From the NCBI GenBank assembly GCA_002781265.1, contig PETS01000012.1, forward strand, positions 1 through 14,880: 14,880 bases of DNA. The letters run 5' to 3'. Within the stretch, counting starts at the first letter, position 1. Each line of letters opens with the position of its first letter. A program made the translations under genes and the position numbers. Below are positions 1 to 8,093 of this stretch, piece by piece. The notes beneath the pieces were generated by a model. The model was not told the DNA's origin. It worked only from the letters and a program-made list of their open reading frames with translations, and made no database searches. Source of the DNA: Candidatus Falkowbacteria bacterium CG02_land_8_20_14_3_00_36_14 (GTDB lineage Bacteria; Patescibacteriota; Patescibacteriia; Patescibacteriales; UM-FILTER-36-11).

Positions 1-63
1 TTTATCTTTAAATAATATTAATTATCCACAGAAGGTAGCTTTGACTCTGCAACAGTACACACC

Positions 64-92
64 TTGACTCCCCCTGCCGTTTCTGCTATATT
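64..92 (+). promoter_or_regulatory. sigma70-type promoter upstream of rpmA
   Basis: TTGACT (64-69) and TATATT (87-92) are separated by 17 bases, and a TG one base before the -10 box (84-85) makes it an extended -10. Transcription would begin near position 99, about 75 bases before rpmA. A second TTGACTC lies at 41-47, 23 bases upstream, without a matching -10. Prediction by eye only. Confidence 0.6.
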
Positions 93-135
93 AAATACAA
101 TAATTAATTATTAAATTTATTTCTCAATTTATAAT

Positions 136-163
136 GTTAATTGTAAATTGTTAATTGTAAATT
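136..163. repeat. 14-bp tandem repeat in the rpmA leader
   Basis: The unit GTTAATTGTAAATT occurs twice head to tail (136-149 and 150-163), directly before the rpmA start. It is very AT-rich and would leave the leader unstructured. Similar AT-rich short repeats occur in other spacers of the window (for example 5695-5720), so it may be simple spacer sequence rather than a regulatory site. Confidence 0.5.
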
Positions 164-172
164 GTTTATACT

Positions 173-454
173 ATGGCTCATAAAAAAGCAGGCGGTTCTA
201 CCGTATTAGGACGCGATTCGCATAGTAAGCGGCTAGGCGTTAAATTGCAAAACGGCGAATACGCTAAAGCCGGTTCTATTATAATCAGGCAAAGGGGCAC
301 AAAATACCACGCTGGAAAAAATGTAAAAAAAGGAAGCGATGATACTCTTTTTGCTATTATTCCCGGCTTGGTTAAATTTACTACCAAAAAAATAAAAAAA
401 TTCAATAATCAGCTTATAGATACAAAAATTGTAAACATTATGCCCTCTAAATAA
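173..454 (+). CDS. rpmA: 50S ribosomal protein L27
   Basis: Component of the large ribosomal subunit near the peptidyl-transferase centre. The 93-residue protein opens with [10 protein letters not shown] and continues with [12 protein letters not shown] and [16 protein letters not shown], the signature of L27, so family assignment is secure. The N terminus begins directly at the conserved AHKK segment, without the cleaved extension seen in Firmicutes L27. The C-terminal part (residues 65-93) is lysine-rich and more divergent. The start is set by this N-terminal signature; there is no Shine-Dalgarno sequence, only the AT-rich tandem repeat. rplU (L21), the usual partner, is not visible in the 172 bases upstream. 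The gene converges on pyrG with a hairpin between them. Confidence 0.97.
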   Translation: MAHKKAGGSTVLGRDSHSKRLGVKLQNGEYAKAGSIIIRQRGTKYHAGKNVKKGSDDTLFAIIPGLVKFTTKKIKKFNNQLIDTKIVNIMPSK

Positions 455-460
455 ACTAAA

Positions 461-500
461 AATAAAAAATCCGATTTCAATTTAAACCGGGTTTTTATTT
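461..500. terminator. probable bidirectional terminator between rpmA and pyrG
   Basis: AAAAATCCG (465-473) can pair with CGGGTTTTT (488-496), with one G-T wobble and a 14-base loop. The A-run on one side and T-run on the other let it serve both converging genes: rpmA ends at 454 and pyrG ends at 511. The stem is short, so its strength is uncertain. Confidence 0.55.
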
Positions 501-510
501 TTAAAAAATT

Positions 511-2208
511 TCAGCTTACATTTTCTTTCTTTTTCCTTAAATTCAAGCAAACTCGGATAAACTCAATAAATAAAGGATGAGGATCCAGAGGGCGGGAAAT
601 ATATTCGGGATGAAATTGGGTGCCGATAAAAAACGGATGGCTGGTAATTTCTATGGCTTCCACAATTTTGCCATCAGGCGAAGTGCCGCATATCTTTAAA
701 CCGGCTTTGGCAAATATGTCCCGATATTTATTATTAAACTCATATCTATGCCGATGACGTTCGGAAATAATATATTTATTCCCGAATTTTTTTTCATAGG
801 CCTTGGCTAAATGCGTGCCGGCAACAATTTTGCATGGCCAGCCACCCAGCCGAATCGTGCCGCCATAACCCTTCTTCGCTATTAATTCTTTTTGGCCCGG
901 CATAATATGAATTACCGGATAAAGAGTTTTGGGATCGGCCTCTTCAGTATTAGCCATACGCAATTTACAGACATGGCGGGCGAATTCAATCACCGCCATC
1001 TGCATGCCGTAGCAAAGCCCGAAATAAGGTATATTATTTTCCCGAGCATAGCGGATTGTTTCTATTTTATCTTCCGCCCCCCGGGAACCCCATCCCTGCG
1101 GCACTATTATACCGTCAAGTTTTTTTAATATTTTTACGCCATCTTTTTTAATATCATCAGTATTAATCCAATGTAAATTAGGCCGGCATTTATTATTTAT
1201 GCAGCCGTGCTTAATCGCTTCAATCACTGAAATATAAGAATCAGATAAGGTAAAATTACCGGTAGAAAAATATTTGCCGACTATGCCGATATCTATTTCC
1301 TTGCTGGCTCTTTTATTCATATTCACCATTTTGCGCCACTCTTTTAAATCAAGCTTTTTCCCCCGCAAATTAAATTTTTCCAAAATTCTATCGCCTAATT
1401 TATCTTTTTCAAAATTTATCGGCACGTCATAAATTGAATCAACATCCGGCGCCGAAACTACGTCTTCTTCGGTAACATTGCAAAAAATAGCGATTTTTTT
1501 CCGCCGCGGCTCGTCAATATCAACAATTGATCGGGCAATTATGAAATCCGGCTGAATGCCGGCGCTATTCAAACTTCTGACCGCGTGCTGGGTCGGCTTT
1601 GTTTTCATTTCTCCTATTTTAGAAGGAATCGGCAGATAGCTTACCATCACAAACAGCACATTATCAGGATTCTCCAAATGCATATAACGGGCGGCTTCCA
1701 AAAAAAGAAGATTTTCATACTCCCCTACTGTACCGCCGATTTCAATTACCATTATTTCCGCGCCGGTTTTTTTGACCGCCCGAATAATCCTTTGCCTGAC
1801 TTCAATCGGTATATGCGGCACGACTTGCACGCATTTTCCTCCATATTCCAAATTTCTCTCTTTTTGGATTACGCTCTGGTAGACCCGGCCGGTGGTCATA
1901 TAATTCTCTTTATAGATATTTTCTCCTAAAAACCTTTCATAATTGCCTATATCCTGGTCAGTCTCATCGCCGTCTTCGGTAACAAACACTTCGCCGTGCT
2001 CAATCGGATTCATAGTGCCGGCATCAACGTTAATATAAGGGTCAATCTTGATAGCACTGACATTATAGCCCTTAGATGATAAAATTCTAGCAATGGAAGC
2101 GGTAGTCACTCCCTTCCCCACCCCGGACATAACTCCGCCGATAACAAAAATAAATCTAGGGCTTGCCTTTTTCTTTTTTTTATTCCTAACTGTTTTTATT
2201 TTTTTCAT
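511..2208 (-). CDS. pyrG: CTP synthase
   Basis: Makes CTP from UTP, ATP and glutamine, the last step of pyrimidine nucleotide synthesis. The synthase domain (about residues 15-285) has the P-loop GGVMSGVGKG (24-33), then KIDPYINVDAGTM and HGEVFVTEDG. The glutamine amidotransferase domain (about 305-560) has the oxyanion loop PQGWGSRG (370-377), nucleophile Cys399 in GLCYGMQ, and His533/Glu535 in QFHPEY, so it looks catalytically complete. At 565 residues it is slightly longer than usual because of a lysine-rich N-terminal tail (residues 1-15). GGVMSGVGKG and GLCYGMQ, in place of the common GGVVSxLGKG and GICLGMQ, mark a divergent lineage. The stop is TGA, with a long open frame after it, which argues against UGA recoding. 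No Shine-Dalgarno sequence precedes the start. Confidence 0.96.
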   Translation of the reverse strand: MKKIKTVRNKKKKKASPRFIFVIGGVMSGVGKGVTTASIARILSSKGYNVSAIKIDPYINVDAGTMNPIEHGEVFVTEDGDETDQDIGNYERFLGENIYKENYMTTGRVYQSVIQKERNLEYGGKCVQVVPHIPIEVRQRIIRAVKKTGAEIMVIEIGGTVGEYENLLFLEAARYMHLENPDNVLFVMVSYLPIPSKIGEMKTKPTQHAVRSLNSAGIQPDFIIARSIVDIDEPRRKKIAIFCNVTEEDVVSAPDVDSIYDVPINFEKDKLGDRILEKFNLRGKKLDLKEWRKMVNMNKRASKEIDIGIVGKYFSTGNFTLSDSYISVIEAIKHGCINNKCRPNLHWINTDDIKKDGVKILKKLDGIIVPQGWGSRGAEDKIETIRYARENNIPYFGLCYGMQMAVIEFARHVCKLRMANTEEADPKTLYPVIHIMPGQKELIAKKGYGGTIRLGGWPCKIVAGTHLAKAYEKKFGNKYIISERHRHRYEFNNKYRDIFAKAGLKICGTSPDGKIVEAIEITSHPFFIGTQFHPEYISRPLDPHPLFIEFIRVCLNLRKKKENVS

Positions 2209-2346
2209 AAAATAATATTTTATTATGGCCGCTGATAATTCAGCTGATTAAACATTAGACCTGTTGCTCAATAAGCTTTGTGGCGAAATTTTCAGATTTT
2301 AAGGAAATTTTTTCAAAAATTTTTGAGGGAATATGGTTATATTAGC

Positions 2347-2370
2347 AAAAAAAATTTTTCGGAAAAATTT
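2347..2370 (-). terminator. AT-only hairpin with T-run after rplI
   Basis: Read on the minus strand, AAATTTTT-CCG-AAAAATTT is a perfect 8-bp stem with a 3-base loop, running into a T tract. It sits about 30 bases after the rplI stop and before pyrG. The all-AT stem makes it a weak intrinsic terminator. A 14-bp AT palindrome (2313-2326) lies just beyond it. Confidence 0.4.
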
Positions 2371-2401
2371 ACCAAAATATGGAAATTACAGCAAAATCTT
2401 A

Positions 2402-2851
2402 TTAAGCAACAGATTTATTATTAACTTCTATGATAACTTCCGCTGATTCTCCTTCCAGAGACAGCTGAATTTTATATTCTCCAACCTTTTTTATAGTTTC
2501 ATTTAATTTAACTGCCTGGCTGGCAATTTTATATCCCTGCCTTGATAATTCTTCTGCTATTATTTTAGAAGTGATTTTAGCATACAACGTTCCTTTATTA
2601 TCAGCTTTAGCTTTAATCTCAAATTTTTTGCTTTTTATCTTTTTTATTTCTTGTAGGTTATTTTTTAGTTCTATATTTTTTATTCTTATAAGCTTTTTTT
2701 TCTGGGCTTCCATGATATTCAAGCTATGGCTGGAAAGCATATCAGCCAGTCCTCGCGGAATTAAAAAATTACGAGCATAGCCATCAGCTACATTTTTAAT
2801 TTCTCCTATCTGCCCCAAGCCTCTAACTTGTTTTAGTAATATTACCTTCAT
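2402..2851 (-). CDS. rplI: 50S ribosomal protein L9
   Basis: Large-subunit protein that binds 23S rRNA near the L1 stalk. The N-terminal domain opens [18 protein letters not shown] and has [16 protein letters not shown] (about 21-36), the L9 signature. A charged, lysine-rich helix (about 45-78) links it to the C-terminal domain, where GTLYAKIT (87-94) replaces the common GKLFGSVT. At 149 residues it is full length. The start is fixed by the signature, and no clear Shine-Dalgarno sequence is seen; a palindromic element sits immediately upstream. From general knowledge, L9 is missing from some CPR lineages, so its presence limits where this genome can belong. pyrG follows on the same strand after 193 bases. 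Confidence 0.95.
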   Translation of the reverse strand: MKVILLKQVRGLGQIGEIKNVADGYARNFLIPRGLADMLSSHSLNIMEAQKKKLIRIKNIELKNNLQEIKKIKSKKFEIKAKADNKGTLYAKITSKIIAEELSRQGYKIASQAVKLNETIKKVGEYKIQLSLEGESAEVIIEVNNKSVA

Positions 2852-2857
2852 TCCATT

Positions 2858-2885
2858 AGAAGCAGATCGCGATCTTCCCGCTTCT
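2858..2885. repeat. palindromic element just upstream of rplI
   Basis: AGAAGC (2858-2863) and GCTTCT (2880-2885) flank a perfect 12-bp palindrome AGATCGCGATCT (2864-2875), with TCCC unpaired on one side. It lies six bases before the rplI start codon, inside the probable mRNA leader. It may be a dispersed repeat or a folded leader. Confidence 0.5.
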
Positions 2886-2947
2886 GCTTATTAATTTTAT
2901 CTGAAAAATATATTTATCGTAATTTGTTATCTCCAGACATCTCCACA

Positions 2948-2966
2948 ATCGCGACTTCTAACGGGA
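2948..2966. repeat. degenerate inverted copy of the rplI leader element
   Basis: ATCGCGACTTCTAACGGG on the plus strand matches the minus-strand reading of the upstream palindrome (ATCGCGA, then CTTCTAA, then a G-rich end), with four bases missing. The two copies are therefore inverted relative to each other within the 180-base spacer between the protease gene and rplI. Confidence 0.35.
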
Positions 2967-3031
2967 TTCATAAAATATTTAACGCTGATAAGCAAATTTA
3001 TGCGAATAATAAAAATGCGGTTTTGTTCGTA

Positions 3032-4315
3032 TTAATACGCATCTTTCGCATTTTGTTCTTTTAATATTTCAACAGCTTTATCTAATTGCGGGTCCTTAAA
3101 ATTTTGGTAATCTTCCTGAGTCATATCCACTTCTATATCCGGTGAAATTCCTTCTTCATTTATATTATTTCCGTTCGGAGTGAGCCATTTGGCTACGGTT
3201 AATTTAACCGATGATCCGTCATTATATTCCTCTAATGTTTGGACTGTGCCTTTGCCGAAAGTCCGCATGCCGACTAAAGTGGCTAAATTATAATCTTTAA
3301 GGGCGCCGGATACAATTTCTGAAGCCGAAGCGCTCCCTTGATTGATTAAAACCGCTGTTTTATAATCTTTTAGCCTAGCTCCGCCGGTGGCGGAAATATC
3401 ATTTTTTATTTCTGAAGAAAATTGCTCTGAAACTACCGTCCCTTCTTCTATCCACTCGCTGGCAATGTCAACAGCTGTATCCAAATAACCGCCGGGGTTA
3501 TTGCGCAAATCAATTATTATTCCTTGAGGGTTATGTTTCAATAAATCCTGCACGGCTTCGTTGAATAAACCAATAGTATCATCGTTAAAATTAGAAATAG
3601 TAATAACATAAATGTTATCTTCGCGCAATTCTTTTTTTACGCTCTTGGTTATAATCTGATCTCTGATAATGGTTACGTCTTTCACTTTTTCAATGCCATC
3701 TTGAGAAATTGACAAAGTAACTCCGGTGTCTTTCGGGCCGCGTATCTTATTGACCGCTTCGTCAACAATAATGCCGGCAGTTGACTCCCCGTCAATCGCA
3801 TAAATTTTATCCCCGGCCAAAAGGCCGGCTTTTTGCGCTGGCATATCGGCCAGCGGCGCTATAATAGTTAAAATATCATTCCTAATGCCAATTTCCGCTC
3901 CAATCCCTTCAAAAGTACCAGCCAAATCATTGCCAAATTCTTCGGTTATTTTGGGATCCATAAAAATTGTATAAGGATCGCCTAAGGATGAAACCATGCC
4001 TTTGAGAGAACCGTAAAAAAGCTCTTTCTCATTAATTTTATCCTTGCCAACATAATCTCTTTTTATAGAATCCCAAACTTTCCAATATAAATTGAAGTCA
4101 ATATCCTGGGTCAAGAGATTATTATCCGGCTGGCTGTATTTGCCCAGCACTTTCCCCAAATAGACAACTTCCTTTTTAGCCAGTTCATTAATCACCGCTT
4201 CTTTTCCGGTTAAATATATGCCGGCGTTAAAACTGCCGAACATTAAAATTAAAATTAATAAAACCAAAAAAAATCTTTTAGTTAATTTGCTTTTTTTATT
4301 AATATTATTATCCAT
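3032..4315 (-). CDS. ctpA: carboxyl-terminal processing protease, S41 family (CtpA/CtpB-like)
   Basis: A membrane-anchored serine protease that trims envelope or secreted proteins from the C terminus. One membrane segment (about 14-36) follows a basic N terminus. An N-terminal helical region (75-125), a PDZ domain (about 130-215, with AGLLAGDKIYAIDG) and the S41 core follow, including GIIIDLRNNPGG (265-276). The likely catalytic residues are Ser330 in GSASASE, Lys355 in FGKGTVQ and Gln359, with the same 25- and 4-residue spacing as Bacillus CtpB. The length is 427 residues. The frame is open upstream to 4681, but that stretch lies over murA; the start at 4315 gives a normal signal anchor and fits the promoter, so it is preferred. 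Its substrate is not deducible. Confidence 0.92.
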   Translation of the reverse strand: MDNNINKKSKLTKRFFLVLLILILMFGSFNAGIYLTGKEAVINELAKKEVVYLGKVLGKYSQPDNNLLTQDIDFNLYWKVWDSIKRDYVGKDKINEKELFYGSLKGMVSSLGDPYTIFMDPKITEEFGNDLAGTFEGIGAEIGIRNDILTIIAPLADMPAQKAGLLAGDKIYAIDGESTAGIIVDEAVNKIRGPKDTGVTLSISQDGIEKVKDVTIIRDQIITKSVKKELREDNIYVITISNFNDDTIGLFNEAVQDLLKHNPQGIIIDLRNNPGGYLDTAVDIASEWIEEGTVVSEQFSSEIKNDISATGGARLKDYKTAVLINQGSASASEIVSGALKDYNLATLVGMRTFGKGTVQTLEEYNDGSSVKLTVAKWLTPNGNNINEEGISPDIEVDMTQEDYQNFKDPQLDKAVEILKEQNAKDAY

Positions 4316-4322
4316 GTTTAAT

Positions 4323-4352
4323 AGTTTAACATAAAATAACAATGGTTGACAA
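4323..4352 (-). promoter_or_regulatory. promoter of the S41 protease gene, near-leaderless
   Basis: On the minus strand TTGTCA (4352-4347) and TAAACT (4328-4323) are 18 bases apart, with TG one base before the -10. The predicted transcription start falls at about 4315-4317, essentially on the ATG at 4315, so the mRNA may be leaderless. Confidence 0.5.
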
Positions 4353-4356
4353 TAGA

Positions 4357-4385
4357 TTGAAATTATAAGCAAATTAAGATATGCT
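4357..4385 (+). promoter_or_regulatory. probable murA promoter
   Basis: TTGAAA (4357-4362) and TATGCT (4380-4385) are 17 bases apart, which would start transcription about 25 bases before murA. It is back to back with the protease promoter. A TTGACA at 4346-4351 overlaps the other promoter's -35 box but has no well-spaced -10. Confidence 0.45.
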
Positions 4386-4415
4386 ATATATATAAATAAA
4401 AAATTAAAATTAATT

Positions 4416-5687
4416 ATGTCAAAATTTATAATTAATGGTCCGGCAAAATTATCAGGTGCCATAGCAGTCAAGGGGGCTAAAAACTCCGCTTTAAAAATTA
4501 TTCCGGCCGCTTTGCTTTCCAGGCAAAAAATAACTATTAATAATCTACCTAATATAGAAGATGTCAGCCGGGCCTTAGAATTATTGGAAGATTTAGGTGG
4601 CGTAATTAAGCGCCGCAACGGAGCTTGCGAGATAGAAATTAATAATTTATCAAAAAATGAGCTAGCTCCTAAATTTGCCAATAAATTCAGAGCTTCTATT
4701 ATGTTTGTCGGCCCTCTGTTGGCGCGTTTCGGCGAAGTAAAATTTCCTCATCCGGGAGGATGCGTTATTGGGGCTGGAACTAGGCCGATAAATTTATTTT
4801 TAGAAGGCTATAAATCTTTAGGGGCAAAAATAACTTTTAAAAATGGTTTTTATATTATAAAGACCAACCAATTAAAAGGTTGCGACTATTTTTTTACCAC
4901 AGTGAGCGTTACCGGCACCGAAAGCTTGGTAATGACCGCTGTGCTCGCGACAGGAATTACTATTTTAAAAAATTGCGCCATGGAGCCGGAAATTGTCGCT
5001 TTAGCCGATTATCTTAACCGTCAAGGAGCCAAAATTAAAGGCGCCGGAACGCCAACCATAACTATTACCGGCGTAGATAAAATTACTGCTGGTGAATTTA
5101 ATATTATTCCCGACCGAATTGAAACAGGAACTTTCGCCATCATGGCGGCGGCTACCAGGTCGGAACTGACTATCACAAAATGCAATCCGGCTCATATTGA
5201 AGCTCTGCTGACTATATTTAACAAACAGGGCATTGAATTTACTTTCGGCCCTGACTGGATTAAAATTCTGCCGGCAAAAAATTTCTTGCCTTATAATATT
5301 AAAACTCATGAATACCCCGGCTTTCCCACGGATCTGCAATCCCCTTTCACCGTATTAATGACCCAAGCATCCGGCTCTTCGATTATCCATGAAACCATCT
5401 ACGACCGGCGCTTGCTATTTACTGATATTTTATCGCAAATGGGAGCGGATATTATTATGTGCGATCCCCACCGAGTAGTAGTTAATGGTCCGACTAAGTT
5501 ATCAGCCAAAAAAATAACAAGCCTTGATATCAGAGCCGGCATCGCGGTAATTATTGCCGCTTTAATAGCTGAAGGTGAAACCGAAATAGACAATATCTAT
5601 CAAGTTGACCGCGGTTATGAAGATATTGACGGAAGATTAAGAAGCATCGGAGCGGACATAAAACGAATCGGCTCTCTTAATTTATAA
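4416..5687 (+). CDS. murA: UDP-N-acetylglucosamine 1-carboxyvinyltransferase
   Basis: Catalyses the first committed step of peptidoglycan synthesis, transferring enolpyruvate from PEP to UDP-GlcNAc in the cytoplasm. The 423-residue protein is full length, with the two-lobed EPT fold implied by repeated segments. KGAKNSA places Lys22 and Asn23 as in E. coli MurA. The active-site Cys116 lies in PGGCVIGAGTRP; the loop has one extra residue compared with the common PGGCxIGxRP. PGFPTDLQ (301-308) holds the catalytic Asp306, and VDRGYED (397-403) the conserved Arg399. Having Cys rather than Asp at this position predicts fosfomycin sensitivity, by family knowledge. The start is set by the SKFIINGPAKLSG N terminus; no Shine-Dalgarno sequence is seen. 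Confidence 0.96.
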   Translation: MSKFIINGPAKLSGAIAVKGAKNSALKIIPAALLSRQKITINNLPNIEDVSRALELLEDLGGVIKRRNGACEIEINNLSKNELAPKFANKFRASIMFVGPLLARFGEVKFPHPGGCVIGAGTRPINLFLEGYKSLGAKITFKNGFYIIKTNQLKGCDYFFTTVSVTGTESLVMTAVLATGITILKNCAMEPEIVALADYLNRQGAKIKGAGTPTITITGVDKITAGEFNIIPDRIETGTFAIMAAATRSELTITKCNPAHIEALLTIFNKQGIEFTFGPDWIKILPAKNFLPYNIKTHEYPGFPTDLQSPFTVLMTQASGSSIIHETIYDRRLLFTDILSQMGADIIMCDPHRVVVNGPTKLSAKKITSLDIRAGIAVIIAALIAEGETEIDNIYQVDRGYEDIDGRLRSIGADIKRIGSLNL

Positions 5688-5694
5688 TGATTAA

Positions 5695-5720
5695 TTTTTG
5701 AATTTTGGTTTTTGAATTTT
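5695..5720. repeat. short AT-rich direct repeat after murA
   Basis: TTTTTGAATTTT occurs at 5695-5706 and again at 5709-5720, starting eight bases after the murA stop. It resembles other AT-rich spacer repeats in the window. No function is apparent. Confidence 0.4.
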
Positions 5721-5747
5721 CCGCTACTTATATTTATTTTATTGCTA

Positions 5748-5759
5748 GCGGGATCCCGC
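5748..5759. repeat. 12-bp GC-rich perfect palindrome
   Basis: GCGGGATCCCGC is a perfect palindrome and stands out as a GC island in a 97-base AT-rich spacer between murA and the next gene. It may be the core of a dispersed palindromic repeat like those inside the 9018-10403 gene, or a protein-binding site. Confidence 0.4.
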
Positions 5760-5784
5760 CAATTGCGGTGATGATTTATTAAAT

Positions 5785-7194
5785 ATGTCTCTTAAAACGC
5801 GCCGAATTATTTTTATTCTTTTTATAATAATTTTTATTATTATTACTCCTTTGATAATAAGCTATGCTTCCGGCTATCGGTTTAGTTTTCCCAGAAAAAT
5901 TATCCAAAAAACCGGATTGCTTGTCTTGGACAGCCGCCCGCCAGGGGCAAAAATTTATATAAACGATAAATTATATCAACTATTTTTTAATAAATATTTT
6001 TCTAATAAAAATAATTATACTACTACTCCGGCTAAAATAAAAGGCATCTTGCCTAATGAATATAATGTCAGATTGGAATTAGGCGGCTATTGGCCTTGGC
6101 AGAAAAAAATAAAAATAAGCGGCGGCGGTTCCGAATATTATGACGAAATAATTTTATTTAAAAAAGATCTTCCCTCGCTTGTTAATAAAGACGATGCCAG
6201 ACAAATATCCGTTTCCCCCGATAAAAAATTTTCAGTAGCAATTAAGGATAATAATGAAATAAATTTTATTAATTTGATAACCGGTGAAAAAAATAATTTT
6301 ACTTTAAATTCAATTTCCTCCCCATATTCATCAACGACCCAGCCGGCCAATTTTACGATTTTATGGCCGGCCAGCGGCCAAAGAGTTCTGATCGGAGATG
6401 AAATTGTGGCTCTGCCCGGATTTAAAATACTAATCAATTTAAATAAATTTATTCAACCGGACGCTAGTGGTATCCAATGGAGCTTAACCGATGAAAATAT
6501 AATATATTATAAAAATAAAAATGGCATATTTAACTTTAATCTGTCTAATAATAAAATAAAAACGATTTTAAACTTTAAATTAAACGGCCTGATCGGCCAA
6601 AATAATTACAATTCATTTTTAATAAAAAATAATAATATCTTTTTAATCAATCAGGCCGATAAATCTTCATCCTTGGATATTTATGAATTAAATTCAAATA
6701 ATTTTTTTAAAAGTATCAAACTTCCCTATTGCCCTGAATGTAATTTTATTAATTTCAAAAATAAATATATCAATATTTATAATGACGATAATAAAATATT
6801 ATATATTATTGACCCTTTATCAACTTCTTATTTTCCCGTCAAAAAGGATATAAGCAATATATGGTATTTTGATTGGATTGACGACGATAAACTGCTCTAT
6901 GCTAATGAATTTGAAATTTGGATAGCGGATATTTACAATAATACGGAAAATTTATTAACTCGCATTTCCGAACCGATAAAAGCTATACTCTGGCATCCGG
7001 CAAAATATATAATTTATGCCACGGATAATAAAATTAATTTATTGGAAATGGAATTGGATAATAAAAGAAACAACATTGAATTAATTGATTTTAAAAATAT
7101 CTCTTCAATTTATCTGAATGCCGTCGGCGATATTTTATATTTTTACACTGGAACCGGCGCTCAAAAAGAATTATACAAATTGAATATTTTATAA
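5785..7194 (+). CDS. membrane-anchored PEGA-domain protein with propeller-like C-terminal region
   Basis: Function unknown. Residues 1-6 are basic and 8-28 form one hydrophobic membrane segment, so most of the 469-residue protein should lie outside the membrane. Residues 44-125 fit a PEGA domain: GLLVLDSRPPGAKIYIND, then TTPAKIKGILPNEYNVRLELGGY. From about 140 there are repeated beta-rich units with SPDKKF, VLIGDE and WHPAKYIIYAT-like segments, suggesting a WD40- or TolB-like propeller; this is inferred from pattern only. The protein is rich in Asn, Lys and Ile. It could bind cell-wall sugars or scaffold an envelope complex. It follows murA in the same direction after 97 bases, and its last six bases overlap the converging galU gene. 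Confidence 0.7.
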   Translation: MSLKTRRIIFILFIIIFIIITPLIISYASGYRFSFPRKIIQKTGLLVLDSRPPGAKIYINDKLYQLFFNKYFSNKNNYTTTPAKIKGILPNEYNVRLELGGYWPWQKKIKISGGGSEYYDEIILFKKDLPSLVNKDDARQISVSPDKKFSVAIKDNNEINFINLITGEKNNFTLNSISSPYSSTTQPANFTILWPASGQRVLIGDEIVALPGFKILINLNKFIQPDASGIQWSLTDENIIYYKNKNGIFNFNLSNNKIKTILNFKLNGLIGQNNYNSFLIKNNNIFLINQADKSSSLDIYELNSNNFFKSIKLPYCPECNFINFKNKYINIYNDDNKILYIIDPLSTSYFPVKKDISNIWYFDWIDDDKLLYANEFEIWIADIYNNTENLLTRISEPIKAILWHPAKYIIYATDNKINLLEMELDNKRNNIELIDFKNISSIYLNAVGDILYFYTGTGAQKELYKLNIL

Positions 7195-8064
7195 TTCTTT
7201 ATGCAAAGCTTTCAAGTATTTTCTTAATTGCCCTCCGATTTCCTTATTTTTCAAGCCCAAGGCGATAGTGGTTTTTATATAATTAAGCTTATTGCCGGTA
7301 TCCAGCCACTTCCCTTCCAGTTTTTTGCCGTAGATCGGCCGATTTTTTTTAAGCATAATAGCAAAAGCGTCCGCCAGCCTGATTTCGCCTGATTCGCCAT
7401 AAGTCATTTTCCCTAAAATTTTAAAAATTTCCGGGGTAATAATATATTTTCCCACCGCTACCAAATTAGACGGCGCTTCATCAGCACTTGGTTTTTCTAC
7501 TATCTTTTTTATTTCGTATATATCTTTTTTTAATTCAATTCCGTCTATCACGCCGAAATTTTTTAATTCTACTTTCAAAACTTCAGCCAGGCCGATAACC
7601 GGATCGCCGTATTTATTATAAACATCAATTATTTGTTTGGCGGACGGCACTTTGGAATCATACAAGCAGTCTCCGAAAATAATCAATACCGGTTCGTTCC
7701 CGACCAAATGGGCGGCGCAGGAAATCGCCTGCCCGTCCCCTAATGGCCGGGGTTGGCGCACATAAGAAAATTTGGCCAATTGGCTTATCTTCCTGACTTC
7801 TTTTAATAAATCATGCTTATTTTTTTCCACTAAATTATGCTCCAGTTCAAAAGAATGGTCAAAATGATCCTCAATGGACATTTTCCCCCGGCCGGTTACG
7901 AAAATTATTTCCGTAATGCCGGAAGCGACCGCTTCCTCCACCAAATATTGAATAGCCGGCTTGTCAACCAAGGGAAGCATTTCTTTCGGCTGGGCTTTAG
8001 TGGCGGGCAAAAATCTGGTTCCGAATCCGGCCACTGGCAATATTGCTTTTTTAATTTTTTTCAT
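7189..8064 (-). CDS. galU: UTP--glucose-1-phosphate uridylyltransferase
   Basis: Makes UDP-glucose from UTP and glucose-1-phosphate, the donor for cell-surface polysaccharides. The 291-residue protein has the nucleotide-binding loop GFGTRFLPATK (13-23), PKEMLPLVDKPAIQY (26-40), RPLGDGQA (106-113), the metal-site-like GDC (131-133), NFGVIDG (169-175), VEKP (189-192) and GKWLDTGNKLNY (251-262). GDC and WLDTG are less common variants of the usual PDD and YDCG motifs, so a related sugar-nucleotide transferase is possible, but the GalU/RmlA-type N terminus is clear. It is the last gene of the minus-strand glycosyl block and overlaps the convergent PEGA gene by six bases. An 18-base sequence around its start recurs at the start of the glycosyltransferase at 10403. 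Confidence 0.9.
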   Translation of the reverse strand: MKKIKKAILPVAGFGTRFLPATKAQPKEMLPLVDKPAIQYLVEEAVASGITEIIFVTGRGKMSIEDHFDHSFELEHNLVEKNKHDLLKEVRKISQLAKFSYVRQPRPLGDGQAISCAAHLVGNEPVLIIFGDCLYDSKVPSAKQIIDVYNKYGDPVIGLAEVLKVELKNFGVIDGIELKKDIYEIKKIVEKPSADEAPSNLVAVGKYIITPEIFKILGKMTYGESGEIRLADAFAIMLKKNRPIYGKKLEGKWLDTGNKLNYIKTTIALGLKNKEIGGQLRKYLKALHKEL

Positions 8065-8093
8065 AATGCTATAAATTAATTATTAATTGTTAA

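Noticed and set aside
22..30. Perfect DnaA box TTATCCACA (and another, reversed, at 11262-11270)
   Set aside because: Single isolated copies in AT-rich DNA without a box cluster, DUE or dnaA/dnaN nearby do not support an origin; the motif is likely enough by chance.
4316..4681. Upstream extension of the protease reading frame to 549 residues
   Set aside because: The extra stretch lies antisense over the first 266 bases of murA, has no family similarity, and starting at 4315 gives a proper basic-plus-hydrophobic N terminus and a matching promoter.
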